33,388 nucleotides of DNA from Lentisphaerota bacterium (lineage in GTDB: Bacteria > Verrucomicrobiota > Lentisphaeria > Victivallales > Victivallaceae). The stretch is taken from the NCBI GenBank assembly GCA_015061495.1, contig SUWL01000029.1:1-33388 (forward strand). Reading direction: 5' to 3'. Both the position numbers and the translations under genes were made by a program. Of the stretch, positions 23,324-32,383 are shown piece after piece (the first letter of the stretch is position 1; each line of letters opens with the position of its first letter). The notes under the pieces are model-generated. The model saw only the letters and a list, made by a program, of their open reading frames with translations, was not told where the DNA came from and did no database searches.

Positions 23324-24190
23324 TTACACGGCAATATCCCATATCCCTTTGATATTGAACAAATCCGGATCTATTTCGGCATTTTCCAAAGCCTGCACCA
23401 GCGCGGGAATCCCGGCAAAATATTCCGTCATCGCCGCTTTTGCTCCCGGGAAGAAGCCGATCCGGGCGGAATATTGACACTCTGCCGGGGAAATTTCTGC
23501 CGGGAATGCCCGATTGGGGTTGATGATCTCCACTTTGCCGGGGAAACGCCGGTCAAATTGTTGAAACCATAATTTTTCCGCAAATTCGAAGTGGGTACAG
23601 CAGAGTGCCGGAAAGATTTTTGAAGCATTTTTATCCAGCAGTTTCTCTGCTTCAACGGCGTAAGCGGTGATCTTTTCTGCCACTTCCACCGCCGACGGAT
23701 CGGATTCCAGCAAGGTCGCCAGCCCCGGACATGCCAAAGCCTTGATCCGGTCGGCAGCGATACCGGCCGCCTGCAGTTTCCGGGCATACGCGCCGGAACC
23801 GACCGTGCTTTTGGTGCCGAGGATCAGCAGTTGACTGCCGGGAGTATGCTGCAGAGCTTCACACATTTTTTTTACCGCCGCATCCACGATGCCGATCACC
23901 GGGAATTGCGGAGTATACCATTGGGCAAGCCTTTCATAAATAATACTTAACGTATTGCATGCGATCAGACACACATCCGGAGAAAACCGTTTCATCCCCT
24001 CCAGCACGCGCCGGAAAAGTTCTTCCTGACTGCGTTCATCCGGCAGTTGGTTGAATCCCATATCCTTTGCCGGATAAGCGTTGAAAAAGACCAACCGGCA
24101 GGGTTCAAAAATTTGCAATTCCCGCTGAAAAAATCCGGCGGCGATATTCAATCCCCCCAATCCGGAATCGCAGACGATCACTGTTTTCAT
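23324..24190 (-). CDS. murI: Glutamate racemase (Asp/Glu racemase family)
   Basis: The ATG at 24190 gives 288 aa and overlaps the capA-like stop (ATGA), with GGAAGAG upstream; the longer frame to 24319 lies inside that gene. The motifs CDSGLGGLNIA (Asp8), ACNTLS (Cys78) and CCTHFEF (Cys198) supply the two-cysteine, cofactor-independent racemase active site. It makes D-Glu from L-Glu for peptidoglycan or other D-Glu polymers. The length and motif spacing fit MurI. It lies between CapA-like and Ddl-like genes. A dedicated second racemase for an accessory polymer remains possible. Confidence 0.88.
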   Translation of the reverse strand: MKTVIVCDSGLGGLNIAAGFFQRELQIFEPCRLVFFNAYPAKDMGFNQLPDERSQEELFRRVLEGMKRFSPDVCLIACNTLSIIYERLAQWYTPQFPVIGIVDAAVKKMCEALQHTPGSQLLILGTKSTVGSGAYARKLQAAGIAADRIKALACPGLATLLESDPSAVEVAEKITAYAVEAEKLLDKNASKIFPALCCTHFEFAEKLWFQQFDRRFPGKVEIINPNRAFPAEISPAECQYSARIGFFPGAKAAMTEYFAGIPALVQALENAEIDPDLFNIKGIWDIAV

Positions 24191-25362
24191 AACTCTTCCA
24201 CCTCGCGGGTCATAAATTCTCTGACCATGCCGACCATTTCCGGCGGCGCATCGTTGATCGAACCATCCATGATCCGGCTCATGCCGTCTGTCCACTGGGA
24301 ACTGTGCTGGATACAGCACACCCGGTTGCGGAGCATGGCGGCACCTTTGACCGGATCATCCTGCATGGTTTTCAAGATCCGGGACAACTCATCTTTGAAT
24401 CCGTCGATGCCGTTGTACGCCAGAACGGCATGCCAGGCGCGCCGCGCCTGTTCCCGATCACCAAGCGGAGCGGATAAACGGGCAAAAAGGTCGGCAAAAC
24501 CGGCGGATTCCGCCTCATTGAGCGACCGCACCCCCTGATCGGTGATGCGGTACGGGATGGGGCGGTGGGAAACGATGCCCGATTTGCCGATCTCCAATTC
24601 CAGCAGATATCCGGTTTTGCGGTGCAGCAATCTGACCGGCTGATAAAAGATGAAGTTTCCCAGACTGAAATACGCCGGAGTTCTGCCGAAAACCGTCATG
24701 CCCTGCGGTACATGCGGATGGTGTCCGATGATCATATCCGCACCTGCCTGCGCCCATAATTCAAATGCTTCGTAGACGTAAAACGACGGATACGGCTGAT
24801 ATTCCAGACCGCAATGGGCGGAAACGAGGATGATATCAAAATCCTTGCGTGCCTGCCGGATATCATCGGCAAGTTTTTCGACCTCCCACGGGCGGACACC
24901 GGGGGAATTTTCGCTTGCGCCCATCATATCTTCGCCCTCGGAAATGGCGAAAAGAGCCACTTTGATGCCGTCAAGTTCAAAGGTCAGCGGCTTGCGGGCG
25001 GATGCGAGATTTTCTCCGGCTCCGACATAAGCTATCCCGTTATTGCGCAGTACTTCACAAGTGCGGTCAAATCCCGCTTTGCCGCAGTCAAAGGTGTGGT
25101 TGTTGGCGAGGACGGCGGCACGGAAATTACCGGCGGCAAGCGATGAAATATGTTCAAGTTCACCGGAAAATGCCGCGCCGCTTTTGGCGATGAAACCATC
25201 GGGACAGTGCAACGGAGATTCCAGATTGACAATGGCATAATCCGCTTGCAGCAATATATTGCGCATATCGCCGTAAACTGATGCGGGGTCAGCTTTGAGC
25301 AGTTGCGAAAAATGACGGATCGGTGCGAAATCCGCCGCAAAAATAATTTTCCGGGTTTTCAT
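24187..25362 (-). CDS. CapA-family metallophosphoesterase-like protein
   Basis: This 391-aa protein matches the CapA/PgsA fold (calcineurin-like metallophosphoesterase): NLESPLHCP, VLANNHTFDCGKAGF, GIAYVGAGEN, VSAHCGLEYQPYPS, IIGHHPHVPQG and YFSLGNFIFYQ. In Bacillus CapA takes part in poly-gamma-glutamate synthesis or export. Unlike typical CapA there is no clear N-terminal TM segment, so this one is probably soluble. It heads a run with overlapping or closely spaced ends (MurI, Ddl-like, C26 hydrolase). Catalytic role not established for the family at large. Confidence 0.87.
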   Translation of the reverse strand: MKTRKIIFAADFAPIRHFSQLLKADPASVYGDMRNILLQADYAIVNLESPLHCPDGFIAKSGAAFSGELEHISSLAAGNFRAAVLANNHTFDCGKAGFDRTCEVLRNNGIAYVGAGENLASARKPLTFELDGIKVALFAISEGEDMMGASENSPGVRPWEVEKLADDIRQARKDFDIILVSAHCGLEYQPYPSFYVYEAFELWAQAGADMIIGHHPHVPQGMTVFGRTPAYFSLGNFIFYQPVRLLHRKTGYLLELEIGKSGIVSHRPIPYRITDQGVRSLNEAESAGFADLFARLSAPLGDREQARRAWHAVLAYNGIDGFKDELSRILKTMQDDPVKGAAMLRNRVCCIQHSSQWTDGMSRIMDGSINDAPPEMVGMVREFMTREVEEL

Positions 25363-25371
25363 ATTTCATCC

Positions 25372-26559
25372 TCAACGATCAACAACGGATATCAAACCGT
25401 TAAGATAGAATGTTTCCGGCACCGAGAGCAACGTCGGATGATCCGGAGATTGTTCCAGTCTGGCGATGATCCGGGCATTGACCCGTGCCTGCAAAGCGGC
25501 ATCGGCGGTGATTTTCTGAAAAAGTTCCGGAACCATTGCACCGGAACAGGAAAAATTGACCAGCATTCCGCCGGGTGAAAGCAGTTTGAAACCGATCCGT
25601 GCCAGATCCTGATAAGCACGGCAGCCTTTGACAATGGCACTTTTGCGGGGGATGAGTTTCGGCGGATCGAGGATCACCAGATCGAATTTTTCGCCGGAAT
25701 TTTCATACTTGCGGAGCAATTCAAAGACATCGGAACAGATATTTTCATAATTTTCAAAAAAGCCGTTGAGTTCCAGATTTTTGCGGCACTGCTCCAATGC
25801 CGGTGCGGAAGAGTCGGCATTGATCACGCTCACGGCAGACCCGGCGAGAGCCGCCACGGCAAATCCTCCGGTATAAGAGAACATATTGAGAACTTTTTTC
25901 CCTTTTGCCAGCTGCCGGATTTTTTCTCTGGCAGTGCGCAAATCAAAGTAAAATCCGGTTTTCTGCCCCTCTTTAAGATCGGTTTCAAACCGCATACCGT
26001 TTTCCACGATGCCGATGGTTTCCGGCAGGGGTTTGCCCGCCAGATGCCCGCACCGGGGCGCGAGAGCTTCTTTTTGCCGCACCGAAGCATCGGAACGCTC
26101 AAAAACTCCGCTGATAAATGGCAGTTCCATCAGCAGTTCTGTAATGGTTTCCCGAAAAAATTCCGCTCCGGCACTCAAGAACTGCACAGCGGCAAATTCC
26201 CCGTAACGGTCAACGATGATTCCGGGCAGCGAATCACTCTCGGAGTAGATCAGCCGGCAGCCACCGGCAATATCCATAAAACCCAGTTCTTCCCGCAGTT
26301 TCACCGCCTGACCGATGCGGCGGCGGAAAAATTCCCGGTCGATCTCTTCCGCCGGGTCAAAACTCCAAACCCTGACCCGCAGCTGGGAAGCCGGCGACCA
26401 CGCACCGCGTGCCAGCGGACGGTCTTTGCTGTCGCACAGCAGAATTGTTTCACCGGCGGCAGCGGGGGCATTTTTTTCCAGGATGGCACCGTCAAAGATC
26501 CACGGATGGCGGCGCAAAACCGATTTTTCCCTGCCGGGCAGCAAATGGATGCGAATCAC
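25372..26559 (-). CDS. rlmI: 23S rRNA (cytosine-C5)-methyltransferase, RlmI type
   Basis: This 395-aa protein has an N-terminal PUA domain (LLPGREKSVLRRHPWIFDGAI to about 75), a linker domain (SLPGIIVDRYGEFAAVQF), and a SAM-dependent methyltransferase domain: LKEGQKTGFYFDLR, VLNMFSYTGGFAVAAL, DLVILDPPKL and FSCSGAM. RlmI methylates C1962 of 23S rRNA. The start is GTG at 26559, which overlaps the nrdR stop (GTGA); this start keeps the whole PUA domain. The gene ends 9 bases before the capA-like gene, so the same operon is likely. Confidence 0.93.
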   Translation of the reverse strand: MIRIHLLPGREKSVLRRHPWIFDGAILEKNAPAAAGETILLCDSKDRPLARGAWSPASQLRVRVWSFDPAEEIDREFFRRRIGQAVKLREELGFMDIAGGCRLIYSESDSLPGIIVDRYGEFAAVQFLSAGAEFFRETITELLMELPFISGVFERSDASVRQKEALAPRCGHLAGKPLPETIGIVENGMRFETDLKEGQKTGFYFDLRTAREKIRQLAKGKKVLNMFSYTGGFAVAALAGSAVSVINADSSAPALEQCRKNLELNGFFENYENICSDVFELLRKYENSGEKFDLVILDPPKLIPRKSAIVKGCRAYQDLARIGFKLLSPGGMLVNFSCSGAMVPELFQKITADAALQARVNARIIARLEQSPDHPTLLSVPETFYLNGLISVVDR

Positions 26560-27005
26560 TTTTTCAACTCCCGGATCTCTTCGATAAAGTCTGCGGCATC
26601 CGTGAATTTGCGGTATACTGAAGCGAAACGGACAAATGCCACTTCATCGACTTTGCGCAATGCGGTCATCACCCGGTTGCCGATTTCGGAACTTGGAACT
26701 TCTTTGTCAAAATCCTGCTGGATCGAGGAGGATATTTCCCCGGCCATGTGATCGATTTCAGCAGAGGAAACGTTGCGTTTGTAACAGGCGCGGTCGATGC
26801 CGCTGCGCAATTTGGCAAGGTCAAAATCTTCCCGGGTACCATCTCTTTTGACCACTTTGAGTTCTTCCGGACTGATGCTCTCAAGGGTGGTGAAACGGTA
26901 GGCGCACCGGATACATTCCCGGCGGCGGCGCACGCCGTAACCCTCTTTGATACTGCGGGAATCGATCACCTTATCATCACTGCAGCCGCACTTTGGACAA
27001 CGCAT
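26556..27005 (-). CDS. nrdR: Transcriptional repressor NrdR
   Basis: This 149-aa protein is full length for NrdR. A zinc ribbon (CPKCGC at 3-8, then ECIRCAYRFTT) is followed by the ATP-cone domain (VVKRDGTREDFDLAKL to EVAFVRFASVYRKF). NrdR senses ATP/dATP and represses ribonucleotide reductase genes through NrdR boxes. No nrd genes or NrdR boxes were noticed in the window. The gene overlaps rlmI by 4 bases and starts 2 bases after the lipoprotein's stop. Confidence 0.96.
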   Translation of the reverse strand: MRCPKCGCSDDKVIDSRSIKEGYGVRRRRECIRCAYRFTTLESISPEELKVVKRDGTREDFDLAKLRSGIDRACYKRNVSSAEIDHMAGEISSSIQQDFDKEVPSSEIGNRVMTALRKVDEVAFVRFASVYRKFTDAADFIEEIRELKK

Positions 27006-27007
27006 TT

Positions 27008-28042
27008 TTACTCCTCCAAACGCAGAAATTCAACCACCGCCAGAGGCGAAATGATCACCCCGTCAAATGCCGGATAAGCACTGCTTTTGCGGATCAGATG
27101 GTTGACCGTCCGCTGGAAATCCAGCCAGTTTCTCCGGCGCAGCTGTCCGGAAGCAACCGCCGTATGTCCGGCAAGCGGCACTGCCGCCAGCACCGGGACA
27201 GCCCCGGCATCTTTCAACTCATCCTGCACAACGGCAGGAACTTTACTGGGCAGATTGGCGGAACTGACCACTGCAACTTTGCTGAATCCGGCAAAATCGG
27301 TGACTTTGCCCCTGGTGATTTTGCCCTGCAGCACCGCATTGTGCAGGAAATCCGGCACCGCCACAGTCATCGGCAGCTGTCCGGGGAGCCGGGAGATCTG
27401 CGCGAGCATTTCCATAGCTTCCAGTACGAGCATATCATTGTCGCCGCCGATGCCGTAACGTGTTTCGCCCCAACTGTAAAGTTTGCCGCGCATCCGCCGG
27501 ATATTGCTGCCGTCAAAAAGGTGCGGAGTAATTTGCACGGTCAGAGCGGCGAAACGGGCTTCCGGGAGTTGTTCCTGATTGAATTTCAACATCTTTTCCA
27601 CGGCTTGCGGCAAAGACGGATACTGCACGAGTATATCGCGGAACAAACGGTTGTGCCGGTAACGGCGGTAAAAATCCTGCTGGGAAAAGAGCGCTTCCAC
27701 CGGGATATTGCGTTTATTTGCCGCCGCCAGAAAAAGTCCCATTTCTTCATTGAGTTCCTGTTCGCTGGTCAAGTGGCAGTAGATACGGTTGAATCCGAGC
27801 TGTTCGATGCTGTTCAGGATCCGCTCATGGTCAAATCTGCCGAAAAACGCCGCCGGGAAAATCACCACGCCCCGGGTTTTGACCTGGGAAATGATCTTTT
27901 TGAAATCCGCGGCACGCTGTCGGGAAACACTGTTTTCAGCGGTGTGCGGCGGCAAAGCCGCCGGGTAACTCTGCCGCACCGGAGTGTGCCCGCAGCCGGC
28001 AAGCAGCAGCACTGAAGTGGAAAGCAGCAAAAAATTTCTCAT
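27008..28042 (-). CDS. Lipoprotein, probable TIM-barrel-like domain
   Basis: I chose the ATG at 28042 (344 aa; AGGAG 5 bases upstream). MRNFLLLSTSVLLLAGC is a lipoprotein signal with lipobox LAGC and Cys at about 17, so export and lipidation by Lgt/Lnt are expected. The mature part has segments such as GVVIFPAAFFGRFDHERILNSI, LGFNRIYCHL, NKRNIPVEALFS and DGVIISPLAVVEFL, resembling beta/alpha barrel strands of glycosidase-like proteins. A specific family is not recognised. It has no apparent functional link with nrdR just downstream. Confidence 0.75.
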   Translation of the reverse strand: MRNFLLLSTSVLLLAGCGHTPVRQSYPAALPPHTAENSVSRQRAADFKKIISQVKTRGVVIFPAAFFGRFDHERILNSIEQLGFNRIYCHLTSEQELNEEMGLFLAAANKRNIPVEALFSQQDFYRRYRHNRLFRDILVQYPSLPQAVEKMLKFNQEQLPEARFAALTVQITPHLFDGSNIRRMRGKLYSWGETRYGIGGDNDMLVLEAMEMLAQISRLPGQLPMTVAVPDFLHNAVLQGKITRGKVTDFAGFSKVAVVSSANLPSKVPAVVQDELKDAGAVPVLAAVPLAGHTAVASGQLRRRNWLDFQRTVNHLIRKSSAYPAFDGVIISPLAVVEFLRLEE

Positions 28043-28216
28043 CATTGCTCCTGTTATTGCAAATAATTGTTTACAGTTATTCAGTATCACCGGAGGTAAT
28101 TGTAAAGTCATTCAAAAATTTTTGATGAGTTTTTAAATTGCCTCAACAGATAATATACCACAACTTTGCCGTTTTTACAACCTTTTATACTGCTTTGCAG
28201 TATTGAAGCTGCCGCT

Positions 28217-29542
28217 TTATTTGCCGATACAGAATTTATGGAAAATTTTGTCCAGAATATCCGGAGCCGCACTTCTGCCGGTGATTTCACCGATCTTGAC
28301 CGAGGCGGCGGCAAGTTCAGCGGCGGCAAGTTCATACTCGTTTTCAGTGAAAAGTTGCGCTGCCTGCTCCAAACAGGTCAGCGAAGATTCCAGCAGAGCT
28401 GAACTGCGCGCATTGACGGCAAGTTCGGGGATTTCGTGGGATTTCCCCTCAAATACCTGATTTTCAAACTCATCGAACAACGCGGAAATATTTTCGCCGG
28501 ACAGTGCTGAAATTTTCACCGTCGGCAAAGAAGTTTCCGGCAAATCCCGGTTCCCGGCGGCATCACACTTGTTCCAGACCGCGATCAGCCCTTTGGCAGT
28601 GCGGTCGATCGCGGCGACTTCAGCTTGCAGATCGGCGCAGGAAGCATCCAGCAGCCAAAAGGTGACTCTGCCCCGGCGGATCGTGCTGCGGGAACGTTCA
28701 ATGCCCATCATTTCCACCGGGTCGTCGCTCTCCCGTAATCCGGCGGTGTCGGTCAGATTCACCGAAATTCCCCGGATCACCGCAGTGGATTCCACCGTGT
28801 CCCGGGTCGTGCCGGGGATGGAACTGACGATCGCCCGGTCATAACCGAGTATCCGGTTGAGCAGACTGGATTTGCCGGAATTGGGTTTCCCCGCCAGCAC
28901 CACCTGCACCCCGTCGCGGATGATGCTGCCGGCTTTGGCAGTGGCGATGAGTTCTTCGATCTGCCGGTGCGCCGAGGCGATCTTTTCCGGAACGGAATCG
29001 TCGAAATCCAGCTCCTCATCCGGGAAATCCAACCGGGATTCGCACTCCGAACGCAGCGCGATGATCAGATCGTAAAGTTCATCGATCCGGCTGCTCAAAC
29101 TGCCGGCGAGCTGTTTTTGCGCCATGTGCATGGCACTCTCACTGGCAGAAGCAATGAGATCGGCGACCGCTTCCGCCTGCAGCAGATCAAGTTTGCCGTT
29201 GAGAAACGCCCTGCAGGTGAATTCCCCGGGTTCGGCAAGGCGGCAGCCGGATGCCAGAAGCAGTTTCATAACGGCATTGGCTGAAGCCGCGCCACCGTGG
29301 CACTGCAGTTCCACAACATCATCACCGGTGTAACTGAATGGGGCTTTCATATAAACCGCCAGAGTGGGATCTCCGGCGACTTCGCCGAGCATCATCCTCC
29401 GGGCGTTGCCGGGGGCAAGAGGGTGTTTGCCGTGCCACACCGAATTGGCGATCTGCAAAACTCCCGGCCCGGAAAGGCGGATAACGGTAACTGCCCCGCC
29501 CACGGCACTGGCGGGAGCGGCGATATTGTCGGATTGATTCAT
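28217..29542 (-). CDS. mnmE: tRNA uridine-5-carboxymethylaminomethyl GTPase MnmE
   Basis: This 441-aa protein has the three-part MnmE structure: an N-terminal formyl-THF-binding domain (SDNIAAPASAVGGAVTVIRLSGPG), a helical domain, and an inserted G domain with G1 GKPNSGKSSLLN, G2 GTTRDT, G3 DTAGL and G4 NKCD. The C-terminus is FCIGK, with the catalytic Cys of the C-(I/L)-G-K motif. With MnmG it modifies wobble U34 of certain tRNAs. It lies directly after a secreted TPR-like protein. The 28043-28216 gap downstream holds a small hairpin (atactgc/gcagtat, 28187-28203) and nothing else supportable. Confidence 0.97.
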   Translation of the reverse strand: MNQSDNIAAPASAVGGAVTVIRLSGPGVLQIANSVWHGKHPLAPGNARRMMLGEVAGDPTLAVYMKAPFSYTGDDVVELQCHGGAASANAVMKLLLASGCRLAEPGEFTCRAFLNGKLDLLQAEAVADLIASASESAMHMAQKQLAGSLSSRIDELYDLIIALRSECESRLDFPDEELDFDDSVPEKIASAHRQIEELIATAKAGSIIRDGVQVVLAGKPNSGKSSLLNRILGYDRAIVSSIPGTTRDTVESTAVIRGISVNLTDTAGLRESDDPVEMMGIERSRSTIRRGRVTFWLLDASCADLQAEVAAIDRTAKGLIAVWNKCDAAGNRDLPETSLPTVKISALSGENISALFDEFENQVFEGKSHEIPELAVNARSSALLESSLTCLEQAAQLFTENEYELAAAELAAASVKIGEITGRSAAPDILDKIFHKFCIGK

Positions 29543-30685
29543 CTATTTTACCTGTTTGAGAAACTGCTGTAATGAACGGTAATACTGCAACTGCTTTTCC
29601 GCCTGGATCAAACTGGATTTTGCTCCGGCGGCACGGAAACAGTTGACCGCTTCGGCGATGTCGATTTCAGCGGAAGTTATGGAACCGAGCAGATAGTGCA
29701 GTTTGGAACGCACCGTCAGGATCATTCCCTGCTGTTCAGCAGCGGCATTCAGCGGCATCGGAGTGGCCGCCAGAATATCTTTCGCACCGAGAACCGCGGC
29801 TGTTTCAAAGGGGAAGTTGTTGAGCAGGGAATCAATGAAAGCACAACGCACGGAGATCGTAAAGGGATTCCGGTTGAATTTGGCAATCAGAGCGGCAAGA
29901 TGGGGACGGCATTCACTGTGGCGCATGGTGAGATCCAGAGCGGTAAAGTAGATGCGCGGCAGATCCGGACGTTTTTGGAGCACCGCCATGGTCAACTGCC
30001 AGGCACCTTTAAGATCATTGAGGTTTTCCGCGGCAAAAACCGCCATCCGCAAAGCGGCAGCATTGGCAGGGTCGATTTTGAGGATCTCCTGCGCGGAAGA
30101 GTAGAGTTTGAACATGTTTCCGGAACGCATGTGCTGCTGCATCTGATAGACCATCGGCGCAGTTTTTTTCTGCAGAGCCAAATCCAGTTTGCCGGCGAGC
30201 TGCAGTTCAACTGCTTCAGGCAGATCGACCGCTTCGCCGCGCCAGATGATAACGCCGTCGGCATCCATGAGAAAAGCCATGGGAAAGAGCATGATGCTGC
30301 CGTGCATATATTCCGGTGTAAGACGGCGTTCCAGATCGACCGCCATGCGGACACGCACATCTTTGTGCCGCTTGCGGAACTCCTGTGCATCATCCGGAGA
30401 ATCCGGGGTGATCGCCGAAATCAACACCTTTTCGTAATTCTGACGGCGCAGTGATTCCAGCATACTGATGGTGCGGTCGCTGTCCGCCGCCCGGGTGTAC
30501 ATGAATACCAGTGCCCGCAGGGGGGGGATATTTTTATGAACTTCAGGATCGATCCTGCCGAACGGCATCGGGGAACAATCCAGCCACTCCAAACGCGCGG
30601 ACGCACTTCCCGGACGGTCACCGGGAACAACTGCGCTCAAGGAACTTGCGATAGTGCAGGCACAAATAAACAGCAATTTTTTCAT
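29543..30685 (-). CDS. Secreted thioredoxin-fold protein with TPR-like C-terminus
   Basis: I chose the ATG at 30685 (380 aa; GAGAAG upstream). MKKLLFICACTIASSLSA is a signal peptide. Residues about 40-150 resemble a thioredoxin-like fold (LRALVFMYTRAADSDRTISMLESL, PMAFLMDADGVIIWRG) but lack a CxxC pair, so redox activity is doubtful. The rest is helical, with TPR-like stretches (MFKLYSSAQEILKIDPANAAALRMAVF, LKGAWQLTMAVLQKRPDLPRIYF). Probably a periplasmic protein-binding factor; function unknown. Its stop abuts the mnmE start. Confidence 0.8.
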   Translation of the reverse strand: MKKLLFICACTIASSLSAVVPGDRPGSASARLEWLDCSPMPFGRIDPEVHKNIPPLRALVFMYTRAADSDRTISMLESLRRQNYEKVLISAITPDSPDDAQEFRKRHKDVRVRMAVDLERRLTPEYMHGSIMLFPMAFLMDADGVIIWRGEAVDLPEAVELQLAGKLDLALQKKTAPMVYQMQQHMRSGNMFKLYSSAQEILKIDPANAAALRMAVFAAENLNDLKGAWQLTMAVLQKRPDLPRIYFTALDLTMRHSECRPHLAALIAKFNRNPFTISVRCAFIDSLLNNFPFETAAVLGAKDILAATPMPLNAAAEQQGMILTVRSKLHYLLGSITSAEIDIAEAVNCFRAAGAKSSLIQAEKQLQYYRSLQQFLKQVK

Positions 30686-30852
30686 AGCATACTTCTCTTT
30701 CTGTCCGGAAAACGGAACATTTTTACCATTGTACACCTTTTAAATATAACCCGCAGTCACCTTTTTTACAAGCCGTAATGTACAATGGATATGCGGCTGC
30801 CGTACCGCCGTAATTTGCAGAAAACCGCCCCCCCGGGGGGAAAGCTCTCTTT

Positions 30853-30920
30853 CCCCCCGTGACTGTGGCGGGATAAATCCTCGCCACCTCTAATTCGTCC
30901 TGCAACCGTTTGTACGCGCA
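30853..30920. repeat. Internally deleted copy of the 118-bp dispersed repeat
   Basis: cccccgtgactgtggcggga followed by taaatcctcgccacctct matches the reverse complement of the right-end repeat at 33283-33320. It then jumps from ccgtttgt straight to acgcgcactgg, skipping the ~60 internal bases found in the copies at 31252 and 33190. Just before it is a 10-bp perfect hairpin (ggggggaaag/ctttcccccc, 30835-30858). The gap 30737-31437 holds only repeats; no gene is supported. Confidence 0.7.
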
Positions 30921-31061
30921 CTGGCGCTTCTTTTGCAGGGGGGCGCTCACGCCGCCTTTGCATGCATTCCCGGCGTTTCTTTTGCAGGGGGGCGCTCACG
31001 CCGCCTTTGTATGCATTCCCGGCGTTTCTTTTGCAGGGGGGCGCTCACGCCGCCCCCCCTG
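30921..31061. repeat. About 2.7 tandem copies of a 49-bp GC-rich unit
   Basis: The unit begins ttcttttgcaggggggcgct at 30928, 30977 and 31026 (period 49). It continues cacgccgcctttg-C/T-atgcattcccggcg in the first two copies and breaks down into a C-run in the third. There are no unique spacers between units. Confidence 0.8.
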
Positions 31062-31144
31062 CACCCCCTACGGCGCCCGCCAAGGCGGGATTTATTCGGG
31101 TGGTTAGCGCGTTTCCCGGCGGGGCTGGCTTACGGCTCAATCAT

Positions 31145-31208
31145 GCGTTCACAATCAGACCCGCTGCCGATTTTTATATCGGCAGTCGGGATCTTGGATT
31201 GTGAACGC
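31145..31208. repeat. Nested palindrome (12-bp outer, 8-bp inner arms)
   Basis: gcgttcacaatc (31145-31156) is the exact complement of gattgtgaacgc (31197-31208). Within it ctgccgat (31164-31171) pairs with atcggcag (31178-31185). The 64-bp element would extrude as a two-tier cruciform or fold as an RNA hairpin, with no T-run. Confidence 0.65.
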
Positions 31209-31251
31209 GGTTGCCGCACCCGGGGGAAAGTTCCCCCGGAACCCCCTTGCG

Positions 31252-31369
31252 GCGGGATAAATCCTCGCCACCTCTCATTTGTCCTGCAACCGTTTGTTTG
31301 CATACAGTATGATGCAAACCATTAAATGCTGGCACCGCAGTTTGCAAACGTTTTATACGCGCACTGACG
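31252..31369 (+). repeat. 118-bp repeat, left arm of an inverted pair
   Basis: From gcgggataaatcctcgccac to cgcgcactgacg this is about 95% identical (some six mismatches) to the reverse complement of 33190-33307. It lies just left of the TIM-barrel gene, so the two arms bracket the divergent gene pair. It also contains a short periodic frame that recurs at the other arm and is not a gene. Confidence 0.85.
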
Positions 31370-31437
31370 AAGGAACGCCCGGATATACAGGCGTGTTTTG
31401 CTTGCAGTGTCGGCAGACAAACGTGCCGGGAACTGTA

Positions 31438-32274
31438 TCAAAGGATGGTATGGGTATCCCGGAACCAGTTCCAGAAATTTTTCAGGTATTCGACCTGTTC
31501 CCGGTGATCAAGGCGGCAGAAATAGCCGCTTTGCAGTGCGCACCAGCCGTTGATACTGTTGCGGTCGAGTTCTTTGGCGATTTTGTTGCACTGCAGGATC
31601 ATCTGATCCATGGGCTGGGCGCCGCCGGCATCACCGTAAGCGTGGATAAACTGTCCCTGAATGATATCTTTATCGGGGAAAAGGCGGCGGAGCAGCATGA
31701 TATCATCTTCATAAAGTGCGTTCCAGAAGTAATCGGTCGATCGCCATGACCAGATGCTCAAGCCGTCAAAATCCTTGCTGCAGCTCTCAAGTTTGGTAAA
31801 ATCCTGCCGGGTATGGTATTGGACGAGATAGAGTTTCAAATCGGGATTGACCTCTTTCATTGCGGCATTGATGACGTGGAGATCCTCATCGGTAAGTTTG
31901 CCGCTGGGACCTTCCGGGGCGCGGAAATCATCGAGGATCACCCCTTTGATATTGGGGTATTTCCGGGAATATTCGGCGATTTTGGCGGCGGATTCCTTAT
32001 AAAACATCTCCCACTTGCCGCTGCCGGGGTAATCGTGTTCGATATGGGTCAGACCGCAGAGGATGGATTCAAATCTTTCCAGCCGGGTGAAATTCTGATC
32101 GCAGATCGCATCCATTGAATGCAGGGAATTCATCCAGCAGAGATTGGAACAGCCCAGATAATCAGCAGCAGTCTCCAAACTGCAGGAAGTCGGACCATTG
32201 ACGAAATATGACGGACCGGGAACTTTATCCAGTGTATAACCCCATACCCAGAAGCGATTGTCTTTTTTGCTCAT
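31438..32274 (-). CDS. Hypothetical TIM-barrel (glycosidase-like) protein
   Basis: The ATG at 32274 (278 aa) has AGGAG 7 bases upstream; the frame open to 32343 is less likely. There is no signal peptide. Segments such as FWVWGYTLDKVPG, AADYLGCSNLCWMNS, YPNIKGVILDDFRAPEG (acidic pair DD), LKLYLVQYH, FDGLSIWSWRS and INGWCALQSGYF occur in strand order expected of a beta/alpha barrel acting on carbohydrates. I do not recognise the exact family. It is divergent from an AraC regulator, which probably controls it, and the pair is bracketed by 118-bp inverted repeats. Confidence 0.75.
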   Translation of the reverse strand: MSKKDNRFWVWGYTLDKVPGPSYFVNGPTSCSLETAADYLGCSNLCWMNSLHSMDAICDQNFTRLERFESILCGLTHIEHDYPGSGKWEMFYKESAAKIAEYSRKYPNIKGVILDDFRAPEGPSGKLTDEDLHVINAAMKEVNPDLKLYLVQYHTRQDFTKLESCSKDFDGLSIWSWRSTDYFWNALYEDDIMLLRRLFPDKDIIQGQFIHAYGDAGGAQPMDQMILQCNKIAKELDRNSINGWCALQSGYFCRLDHREQVEYLKNFWNWFRDTHTIL

Positions 32275-32383
32275 GATGTTTCTCCTTGTACCAAATGTTG
32301 ATAACGGTTTGTATATCTTTAATGTCAATGCTATATTATACACCGGAAAATAAAAAAATAAATGTCAAAATTGTGAAAAAAAT

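Noticed and set aside
30910-31325. Plus-strand frames of 65-130 aa in the GC-rich gap
   Set aside because: Translations are periodic (49-bp repeat) and continue into the dispersed 118-bp repeat.
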